64,000 bases of DNA from DYGX01 sp035325905 (GTDB taxonomy: Bacteria > Chloroflexota > Anaerolineae > Aggregatilineales > Aggregatilineaceae), in assembly GCA_035325905.1 (NCBI GenBank), contig DAOKYY010000002.1:100458-164457 (forward strand), given 5' to 3'. This document shows positions 26,307-33,359 of this stretch, piece by piece. The translations under genes and the position numbers were made by a program. Every line of letters begins with the position of its first letter. Within the stretch, counting starts at the first letter, position 1. The notes under the pieces are model-generated. The model searched no databases and had not been told where the DNA came from. It saw only the letters and a program-made list of their open reading frames with translations.

Positions 26307-26846
26307 ATGCGCATTCTAGGTAGCTTGTCATCACGGCAGCGGCTGATAGCGGGTGTCGCGGTGATCGGCCTTCTCGTGCTGATCGTGGTGGCGGTGCTGC
26401 TCATTACCAGCGGCCAGACCGACGCCGCCGCCGAGCAGCCGCTGGCTTTCAACCACGAGATCCACGCGCAGCGCGGAATCCAGTGCCAGTATTGCCACTA
26501 TGGCGTGACGAAATCGCCCGCCGCGGTGATTCCGAGCGTCGAGCTGTGCATGGGCTGTCACGAGAACGTCCGCACCGAATCGCCGATCATCCAGGAGTTG
26601 GCCGGATACTGGGAGCGCCAGGAGCCGATCCCCTGGAAGCGGGTCTACGAGCAGCCCAGCTACGTCTTCTTCAACCACCAGTCGCATATCGCCAGCGGCG
26701 TGACGTGTGGCGCGTGCCATGGCGATGTCGCCAGCATGACGGTGGCGCACCAGGTGGTCGATCACACGATGGGCTTCTGCCTGGACTGCCACGCCGATCA
26801 GCAAAACAAAGATGCGCTCTACGACTGCGCGGTCTGCCACCGTTAG
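26307..26846 (+). CDS. actA: Alternative complex III pentahaem cytochrome c subunit ActA
   Basis: A 179-aa membrane-anchored multihaem cytochrome. One N-terminal hydrophobic helix (about residues 13-34) is followed by five CxxCH haem-c sites: CQYCH, CMGCH, CGACH, CLDCH and CAVCH. This matches ActA of alternative complex III, which passes electrons from quinol oxidation to periplasmic carriers. AAGGGAG lies about 8 nt upstream of ATG 26307. It opens the operon actA-actB1-actB2-actC-actDE. Confidence 0.92.
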   Translation: MRILGSLSSRQRLIAGVAVIGLLVLIVVAVLLITSGQTDAAAEQPLAFNHEIHAQRGIQCQYCHYGVTKSPAAVIPSVELCMGCHENVRTESPIIQELAGYWERQEPIPWKRVYEQPSYVFFNHQSHIASGVTCGACHGDVASMTVAHQVVDHTMGFCLDCHADQQNKDALYDCAVCHR

Positions 26847-26855
26847 GAGCACACT

Positions 26856-29057
26856 ATGACACAACTTTCCCGTCGACACTTTCTTAAGGTGAGCGCAGCC
26901 GGTACCGCGACGGCGATCCTGGCGGGCTGCGGCGGCGAGCGCTGGGTGGAGCTGGTCCCTTACGTGATCGCGCCCGAAGAGCAGCTTGCCGGCGTGCCGA
27001 CCTATTTCGCCTCGACGTGCCGCATGTGCCCGGCGGCGTGCGGGATTCTCGTCAAGACGATGAATGGCCGCGCGATCAAGATCGAGGGCAACCCGGAGCA
27101 CCCGATCAGCCGGGGGCGGACCTGCGCGCGCGGCCAGTCGGGCTTGCAATTGCTGTACAACCCGGATCGCATCACCGGGGCGGTCGAGCAGGAAGAGCGC
27201 GGCTCGCGCCGCTACCGGCCCCTCGCGTGGAACGACGGCATCAACCGGCTGTACGAGCGCCTGAACGAAGCGGGGAGCCGCGTCGCGATCTGGCTTGGCT
27301 CGGCAACCTCCGGCCACCTGGTCGATCTGTTCACGCTGTTCGCGGACGCGATCGGCGCGCCCGCGCCGGTGCGCTATGACTTGTACGCTGCCTATCATGG
27401 CTACGACGTGCTTCAGGCGGTCAGCGGCGATTTGCTCGGCAGCGCCGCCTTGCCTGCCTATGACCTTGCCCGCGCCGACGCGATCTTCTCGTTTGGGGCG
27501 GACTACCTCGGCACGTGGCTGAACGCGACCGCCTACAACGTCGCGTATAGCCAGTTCCGGTCGCAGCCGTATGGCCGGCGCGGCTATTTCGTGCAGTTTG
27601 AGCCGCGCATGACCAACACCGGCGCGGCAGCCGACCGCTGGGTGCCGGTTCGCCCCGGCGACGAGGCGCTGGTCGCGCAGGCGCTGGTGCGTCTGATCGC
27701 GGACGAGAGCTTCGGCCCGGCGCAGCGTGTCGAGGCGGCGCAGGCCGTTGCGACCGAGGTGGATGTCGAAGCGGCGGCGGCGGCGTGCCACCTGACGGCC
27801 GGCCAGCTGGCCGAGCTGGCGCGCGCTTTCGCGGAAGCCGAGCGGCCAGTGGCGCTGCCAGGAGCAGGACTCGCCGGGCGCGACAACGCGGCGGCGGCGG
27901 TCGCGGCGGTGCAGGCGCTGAACGTCATCGCCGGGACGATTGGACAGGCGGGCGGCCTGTCGCTCGCGCAAGGGATCGAGGACGCGGGCTTGCTGCCGGT
28001 TGCCACCTCTACCTTCGCGGACGCGCAGGCGCTGGTCGCGCGCATGCAGGCGGGCGAGGTCGATGTGCTGCTGGTGCACGGCGCGAACCCGGTCTATGAC
28101 ATGCCCGCCGCGCTGGGGGTCGTCGAGGCGCTTGAGAACGTGGGCACGGTCGTATCCTTCAGCCCGATGCCCGACGAAACCGCCGTCTATGCGGACCTGG
28201 TGCTGCCGGATCGCGTCTATCTCGAAGGCTGGGGCTACGAAGTGGCGACGCCCGCGCAGGGCGGCCTGCCGGTCGTCAGCAGCCAGCAGCCGGTCGTCGG
28301 GCCGCTGCATGACGCGCGCTCGACCGCCGACGTGCTGCTCACGGTCGCGCGCGGGATCGGCGCGGCGGCGGCGGCGTTGCCCTGGGCGGACGAGGTCGCC
28401 TTCATCCGCGAGCGCGTGACCGCGCTGCCCGCTGCTGCGTATGGCGGCGAAGGGGCGGACCTTCAGTGGGCGCGCTTCCAGCAGTTCGGCGGCTGGTGGC
28501 CGGGGCAGGCTCCTGAAAGCGCGCTGCCGGAAGTCGAGGCAGGCGCGCTGGCGGCGGTCGGCGCGGCGGAATACCAGGGCGACGAAGGCGAGTATCCCTA
28601 TCACCTGCACCTGTTCATGAGTCCGCTGCTCGGTGACGGCCACGGGGCCAGCATCCCCTGGCTTCAGGGATCGCCCGATCCGATGACGACGGTGTCGTGG
28701 CAGACCTGGGTCGAGATCAACCCGGCGACGGCTGAGGAACTGGGGATCGAGATGAACGACGTGGTGCGCGTCAGCTCGCCCTTCGGGACGCTCGAAGCGC
28801 CCGCGTACATCTACCCGGCCATCCGGCCCGACACGCTCGCGATCCCGCTGGGGCAGGGGCACAGCGACTATGGACGTTACGCCCGCGATCGGGGCGCGAA
28901 CCCCGTCCGGCTGCTCGGCGCGGAGCCGGGCGCCAACGGCGGCAACCTGATGTGGTCCAACGTGCGCGTGAAGGTCGAGCGCACCGGCGATGCGAAAGCC
29001 CTGGCGCGCTTTGAGACGACAATCGAGGAAGCATCCGGCGCGCATCCGCCGATCTAA
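26856..29057 (+). CDS. Alternative complex III molybdopterin-oxidoreductase-like subunit ActB1
   Basis: A 733-aa exported protein. The N-terminus SRRHFLKVSAAGTATAILAG is a twin-arginine signal followed by a CGG lipobox-like site. The rest follows the molybdopterin-oxidoreductase fold with DPR-like FEPRMTNTGAAADRWVPVRPG and a C-terminal MopB-CT domain (about 580-720). A Cys cluster CRMCPAACG ... TCARG near residues 53-92 is the usual FS0 [4Fe-4S] pattern of the family. In characterised ActB the molybdopterin half is fused to the ferredoxin half; here they are separate genes. It is presumably extracytoplasmic, forming the complex with ActB2 and ActC. Confidence 0.85.
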   Translation: MTQLSRRHFLKVSAAGTATAILAGCGGERWVELVPYVIAPEEQLAGVPTYFASTCRMCPAACGILVKTMNGRAIKIEGNPEHPISRGRTCARGQSGLQLLYNPDRITGAVEQEERGSRRYRPLAWNDGINRLYERLNEAGSRVAIWLGSATSGHLVDLFTLFADAIGAPAPVRYDLYAAYHGYDVLQAVSGDLLGSAALPAYDLARADAIFSFGADYLGTWLNATAYNVAYSQFRSQPYGRRGYFVQFEPRMTNTGAAADRWVPVRPGDEALVAQALVRLIADESFGPAQRVEAAQAVATEVDVEAAAAACHLTAGQLAELARAFAEAERPVALPGAGLAGRDNAAAAVAAVQALNVIAGTIGQAGGLSLAQGIEDAGLLPVATSTFADAQALVARMQAGEVDVLLVHGANPVYDMPAALGVVEALENVGTVVSFSPMPDETAVYADLVLPDRVYLEGWGYEVATPAQGGLPVVSSQQPVVGPLHDARSTADVLLTVARGIGAAAAALPWADEVAFIRERVTALPAAAYGGEGADLQWARFQQFGGWWPGQAPESALPEVEAGALAAVGAAEYQGDEGEYPYHLHLFMSPLLGDGHGASIPWLQGSPDPMTTVSWQTWVEINPATAEELGIEMNDVVRVSSPFGTLEAPAYIYPAIRPDTLAIPLGQGHSDYGRYARDRGANPVRLLGAEPGANGGNLMWSNVRVKVERTGDAKALARFETTIEEASGAHPPI

Positions 29058-29144
29058 TAGCGCCACCCTGATCCATTTGACGCACAGTTCGCTGCCTGAT
29101 CGAGGGTACGCATAGAGCCGTTTACGGAAAGAGGAGCCGCTGGA

Positions 29145-29852
29145 ATGGCCGAACACAAATGGACAATGATCGTTGATCTCGACAAGTGCACCGGCTGCCA
29201 GGCGTGCGTGGTAGCCTGCCATGCCGAGAACAACGTCCCGATCGTGAGCGAAGATGAGGTGGTGCGGGGTCGGGGCCTGCACTGGATTCGCATTGAGCGG
29301 TACTGGGAAGGCGAGTTCCCGGATGTCAAAGCCAAGTTTCTGCCGGTCTTCTGCCAGCAGTGCGGCGAAGCGCCGTGCGAGCCGGTCTGCCCGACGTATG
29401 CGTCGTATCACAGCCCGGAAGAAAACCTCAACGTGCAGGTTTACAACCGGTGCGTCGGGACGCGGTACTGCGGCAACAACTGCCCCTACAAGGTTCGCAC
29501 CTTCAACTACCGCGCGCCGGACTTTGACGCGCCGCTGGAGCAGCAGCTCAACCCGGATGTGACGGTCCGCAGCGCGGGCGTGATGGAAAAATGCACCTTC
29601 TGTATCCAGCGCATCCGCCGCGCCGCCGAGACCGCCAACGCCGAAGGCCGCCCCATCGCCGACGGCGAGGCGCTGCCAGCCTGCGTGCAGGCGTGCCCGG
29701 CGGACGTGTTTACCTTCGGCGACGCGTACAATCCCGAGAGCCGGGTCGCGCAGCGGATCCCGACGGAACGGCAGTTCAAGCTGTTGGAGCACCTGGGCAC
29801 GGAGCCTGCGGTCTACTACCTGAAAGGCGGTGAGACGCATGTTGGAGAGTAA
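29145..29852 (+). CDS. Alternative complex III iron-sulfur subunit ActB2 (split from ActB1)
   Basis: A 235-aa ferredoxin-like electron-transfer subunit of the DmsB/PsrB type. Four Cys clusters are visible: CTGCQACVVAC (about residue 18), CQQCGEAPCEPVC (about 70), CVGTRYCGNNCPYK (about 103), and CTFCIQRI with CVQACPADV (about 148-188). It has no signal of its own, so it may be exported with the Tat-signal ActB1. RBS GAGGAG precedes ATG 29145. It corresponds to the C-terminal half of canonical ActB. Confidence 0.9.
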   Translation: MAEHKWTMIVDLDKCTGCQACVVACHAENNVPIVSEDEVVRGRGLHWIRIERYWEGEFPDVKAKFLPVFCQQCGEAPCEPVCPTYASYHSPEENLNVQVYNRCVGTRYCGNNCPYKVRTFNYRAPDFDAPLEQQLNPDVTVRSAGVMEKCTFCIQRIRRAAETANAEGRPIADGEALPACVQACPADVFTFGDAYNPESRVAQRIPTERQFKLLEHLGTEPAVYYLKGGETHVGE

Positions 29853-31296
29853 GGCCGAGAACGCCCCCTTCTGGGAGCCAATCGCCCCCGAAGACGAGGT
29901 GCTGGCGCGCCAGGTCGCGCACGCGCGCGACGAGCATCTGCTGCTCGACCCGCGTCCGCCGTCCGAGACCAACGCGCTGATGCTGGCCGCCATGCGCCGT
30001 ACCGGGCCGGTTTTCTGGCTGCTGGTCGTCGGCCTGGGCGGGATGGTCCTGGCGCTACTCGTGACCTGGGGTATCCAGATGGTCGAAGGGCTGGGCATCA
30101 CCGGGTTGAATCGCTCGGTGATGTGGGGGCCGTACATTGTCAACCTGGTCTACTTCATCGGTATCGGCCACGCCGGGACCTTCATCTCGGCGGCGCTGCG
30201 TCTGATGCGCTATGACTTCCGGCGGCCCATCGCCCGCGCGGCGGAGACGGTGACGCTGTTCGGCCTGGCGATGGCGGCGCTGTTCCCGCTGATCCACCTG
30301 GGCCGCGTCTGGAAGCTGTATTTCATGATCCCGATCCCGACCGAGCGCCAATTGTGGCCGAACTTCCACTCGCCGCTGCTGTGGGACGCGACCGCGATCA
30401 CCACGTACCTGATCGGCAGCACGCTGTTTATGTACGCGGCGCTCATCCCCGACCTGGCGATGGTGCGCGATCATGTGACTGGCCTTCGCCGCAAAATCTA
30501 TGGCGCGCTGGCGTTTGGCTGGCGCGGCACCGAAGGCGAATGGCAGCGCCTGGAAACGCTGAGCAACATCCTGGCGTTCATCATCATCCCGGTGATGTTC
30601 TCGGTGCACACGATCGTCTCGTATGACTTCGCGATGGCGATCCAGCCAGGCTGGCACAGCACGATCTTCGGGCCGTTTTTCATCACCGGCGCGCTGTTCT
30701 CCGGTGTGGCGGCGGTGATCTTGATCATGATTCTGGTGCGTAAGGGGATGGGCCTGGGCTATTTCATCCGCGAAGAGCACTTCAACGCGATGGGCATCTT
30801 CCTGATGATCCTGTCGATGACCTGGGTGTACTTCTACTTCACCGAGTGGATCACCAACTGGTACGGCAATCTGCCGTTGGAAGTGGCGCTCCAGGATATG
30901 TTGACCGGCCAGCTGGCCCCGATGTTTTATCTGATGCTGTTTGCTAACATCATCGTCCCGCTAGGAACGCTGTGGTCGGGCCGGGTGCGCCGCTCGCTCC
31001 CGGCGATGTTCGTCATCGCGCTGTTCGTCCAGATCGGGATGTACATCGAGCGCGTCATCATCGTCCCTGGGATGCTCTCGCGCAACGAGCTGCCGTTCAA
31101 CTGGGTGAACTACACGCCGCATTGGCCGGAGCTTTTAATCACCGTTGCGACTTTCGCTTTCCTCGCGCTGTTGTACATCATCTGGACGCGCGTCGTGCCC
31201 ATCATCCCGGTGTGGGAGGTATACGAAGGGCAGGCGCTTCAGGGGCGGCGGCGCGTGGGTAGGGCCATTCTTCCGACGCGGTCGGACCCCCACTAG
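29839..31296 (+). CDS. actC: Alternative complex III membrane subunit ActC (NrfD family)
   Basis: A 485-aa NrfD/PsrC-type integral membrane protein with about ten helices, forming the quinol-oxidising membrane core. Family blocks are RSVMWGPYIVNLVYFIGIGHAGTFISAALRL (about residues 95-125), LFPLIHLGRVWKLYF, and LLWDATAITTYLIGSTLFMY. HTIVSYDFAMAIQPGWHSTIFGPFFITGALFSG follows. ATG 29839 overlaps the end of ActB2 by 14 nt; an in-frame GTG at 29830 is an alternative. AGGAGG follows at the next gene start. Confidence 0.93.
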   Translation: MLESKAENAPFWEPIAPEDEVLARQVAHARDEHLLLDPRPPSETNALMLAAMRRTGPVFWLLVVGLGGMVLALLVTWGIQMVEGLGITGLNRSVMWGPYIVNLVYFIGIGHAGTFISAALRLMRYDFRRPIARAAETVTLFGLAMAALFPLIHLGRVWKLYFMIPIPTERQLWPNFHSPLLWDATAITTYLIGSTLFMYAALIPDLAMVRDHVTGLRRKIYGALAFGWRGTEGEWQRLETLSNILAFIIIPVMFSVHTIVSYDFAMAIQPGWHSTIFGPFFITGALFSGVAAVILIMILVRKGMGLGYFIREEHFNAMGIFLMILSMTWVYFYFTEWITNWYGNLPLEVALQDMLTGQLAPMFYLMLFANIIVPLGTLWSGRVRRSLPAMFVIALFVQIGMYIERVIIVPGMLSRNELPFNWVNYTPHWPELLITVATFAFLALLYIIWTRVVPIIPVWEVYEGQALQGRRRVGRAILPTRSDPH

Positions 31297-31305
31297 GAGG
31301 ACGAC

Positions 31306-32358
31306 GTGGCTGACACTTTGATCTTTGGGCTGTTTCCCAATGTAGACCCGACCGCCCGCGCCGTGGCCGGTCTCCAGGCGATGGGGATCGCGGATGATCA
31401 GGTCACGATCATGTCGGCGGTGCCGTACTCGTCGAAGCTGTTTGGACGCAAGCGTCCGCGCACGTGGTTCCTGCCGTTCCTGGCGTTGGGCGCGCTCGGC
31501 GGGCTGGCGGTTGCGCTGTTCATCACCATCGGCACGCCGAAGCTCTACCCGATCTATGTGGGGGGGCAGCCGCTCATTGCGCCGTTCCCGCCCACCGCGA
31601 TCATGGTGTTCGAGTTTGTGGCGCTGGGCGCGATGATCATGGCGTTTCTCGGTTTTCTGCTGACCTCGCGCTTTCCTCGCTTGGAGCCGGCGATCTACGA
31701 CGAGCGGATCAGCGACGGCTATATCGGCCTCGGCGTGCGCGCCAGCGAGCGCCTGGGCGACGAAATCGCCGAGTTGTTCCGCACGCATGGCGCGGTTGAC
31801 GTGCGCCGTGAAGATGCTGCGCTCGCACGCACCGGCAACCGCCGTTTCCTGGCGTTCTGGGCTGTGTTGGGTGTGGTGGCGCTGGGCGCGGCGCTGACAC
31901 CGCTGCTATTGACATACAACATCATCAAAATTCCCTGGATAAACGTCATGTACAACTCGCCGGCGGTTGGCTATCAGGAAGGGCCGCGCCGGGCCGCGCC
32001 GGAAGGATCGGTGCCGTTCCAGGGGCCGCGATTGGTCGCGGGCGAGCCAGCCACCATGCCGCTCGAAGCCACTGAAAACTCGCTTCAGCGAGGCGGGGTG
32101 CTGTTTGGCGTCTACTGCGCGATCTGTCATGGGTACGAGGATGGCTCGGCAGGGTCGCTGCGCGACTACTTCCCTGAAGTGCCGCCGATCAACAGCGCGC
32201 GCGTGCAGAGCTTGGAGCCGGACGACGTTTTCCTGACCATCACGCGTGGTCTCAACCGGATGCCCAGCCTCGCCGAACAGCTCACGGCTGGCGAGACGTG
32301 GGACATTGTGAATTATGTGCTCAGCCTGGAAGAAGGCGCCGCGCCTGCCGGGCAGTAA
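31306..32358 (+). CDS. Fused alternative complex III subunits ActD (DUF3341) and ActE (monohaem c)
   Basis: A 350-aa protein with two family units. Residues about 1-150 match ActD/DUF3341, a cytoplasmic alpha/beta domain (LIFGLFPNVDPTARAVAGLQ) with two membrane helices around residues 52-75 and 95-120. A third helix (about 187-208) leads to an extracytoplasmic ActE-like domain with one haem-c site, CAICHGY, near residue 267 and axial Met in LNRMPSL. In most described operons ActD and ActE are separate. GTG 31306 follows AGGAGG at good spacing. Confidence 0.87.
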   Translation: MADTLIFGLFPNVDPTARAVAGLQAMGIADDQVTIMSAVPYSSKLFGRKRPRTWFLPFLALGALGGLAVALFITIGTPKLYPIYVGGQPLIAPFPPTAIMVFEFVALGAMIMAFLGFLLTSRFPRLEPAIYDERISDGYIGLGVRASERLGDEIAELFRTHGAVDVRREDAALARTGNRRFLAFWAVLGVVALGAALTPLLLTYNIIKIPWINVMYNSPAVGYQEGPRRAAPEGSVPFQGPRLVAGEPATMPLEATENSLQRGGVLFGVYCAICHGYEDGSAGSLRDYFPEVPPINSARVQSLEPDDVFLTITRGLNRMPSLAEQLTAGETWDIVNYVLSLEEGAAPAGQ

Positions 32359-32412
32359 TGTGCGTTGTTTCATAACTGACGGGCAGCGCCCGGCATCGAA
32401 CGGAGGTCCGTT

Positions 32413-33249
32413 GTGGGCAAAAGAACCTGGATTGTGCTGCTAACCGCGCTGGCGCTCGGCCTTTTGGCGAGCGCGTGCGGGACGAATGATCTGGCGACGG
32501 AGCTGACCCCGATCCCGACGCTGGCGCCGGGCGAGACTCCGGCGCTGGCCGATGCGATCGCGCAGGCTCCGGCGACAGAGGAAGCGACCGCCGAGGCTGG
32601 AGATGGCGAAGGCGGCGAGGACGCGCTCGTCACCGCGGGCGAAGAGCTGTTTTCGTCGGCGTGCGCCGGTTGTCACGGCGCGCAGGATGGCGCGGGTCCG
32701 GCGCTAACCGGCATGGCGGACCGCGCGGCGACCCGCGTCGAGGGGATGTCCGCCGAGGACTATCTGCACGAGTCGATCGTCGATCCGAGCGCGCACGTGG
32801 TCGAGGGGTTCGCGGACATCATGCCGAAGCAGTACGGCGACCAGTATTCCGAGGACGAGCTGAGCAGCCTGGTCGCCTACATCATGCACGCTGGCGCAGC
32901 CGGTGGCGGCGAAGAAGCCGAAGCGACCGAGGAGCCGGACGCCGAGGCAACTGAGGAAGCAGGCGCCGCCATTGGGGGCGATCCGGCAGCGGGTGAGGAC
33001 CTGTTCACTCAGAACTGCGCGGGCTGCCACGGCGCGCAGGATGGCGCGGGTCCGGCCCTGACCGGTATGGGCGAGCGCGCGGCGACCCGCGTCGAGGGGA
33101 TGTCCGCCGAGGACTATCTGCACGAGTCGATCGTCGATCCGAGCGCGCACGTGGTCGAGGGGTTCGCGGACATCATGCCGAAGCAATATGGCACGCAGTT
33201 CTCGGAAGACGAGATCGCGGACCTGATCGCGTACATCCTAGAGCAATAA
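32413..33249 (+). CDS. Dihaem cytochrome c lipoprotein with duplicated haem domain
   Basis: A 278-aa secreted electron carrier. The signal peptide WIVLLTALALGLLASACGT ends in a lipobox (LASAC), predicting a lipid-anchored Cys near residue 22. Two nearly identical c-type domains follow (about residues 75-160 and 193-278). Each has CAGCHGAQDGAGPALTGM and the distal ligand region FADIMPKQYG. An acidic Glu/Ala/Thr linker joins them. It is last in the ACIII operon, so it likely accepts electrons from the complex. GTG 32413 follows GGAGG. Confidence 0.92.
   Translation: MGKRTWIVLLTALALGLLASACGTNDLATELTPIPTLAPGETPALADAIAQAPATEEATAEAGDGEGGEDALVTAGEELFSSACAGCHGAQDGAGPALTGMADRAATRVEGMSAEDYLHESIVDPSAHVVEGFADIMPKQYGDQYSEDELSSLVAYIMHAGAAGGGEEAEATEEPDAEATEEAGAAIGGDPAAGEDLFTQNCAGCHGAQDGAGPALTGMGERAATRVEGMSAEDYLHESIVDPSAHVVEGFADIMPKQYGTQFSEDEIADLIAYILEQ
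32722..32831 (+). repeat. Internal direct repeat, copy 1 (cytochrome c domain)
   Basis: A 110-nt block identical to 33076-33185, offset by 354 nt (118 codons), inside the dihaem cytochrome gene. Similarity with a few mismatches extends upstream through the haem-binding site. Confidence 0.95.
33076..33185 (+). repeat. Internal direct repeat, copy 2 (cytochrome c domain)
   Basis: The second copy of the 110-nt block. Third-codon positions are also identical, so the duplication is recent or the copies are kept alike by gene conversion. Confidence 0.95.
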
Positions 33250-33275
33250 GCGGGCTGCGCGGTCGAGCAAACAGA

Positions 33276-33310
33276 GGGTGGCGCTCCACGCGGGGCGCCA
33301 CCCTTTCTTG
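33276..33310 (+). terminator. Terminator of the ACIII operon
   Basis: GGGTGGCGC/GCGCCACCC stem (33276-33284 and 33295-33303) followed by TTTCTTGT. Confidence 0.85.
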
Positions 33311-33359
33311 TGTGCCGTTGGTTCGCCGGACGCGCTCGTGGTAGGATTAGCGCGTATTT

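Noticed and set aside
26331..30143. A 1270-codon open frame antisense to the ACIII genes
   Set aside because: It lies opposite four well-supported genes, has no recognisable domain or ribosome binding site, and is Arg/Ala-rich as expected of a shadow frame in high-GC coding DNA.
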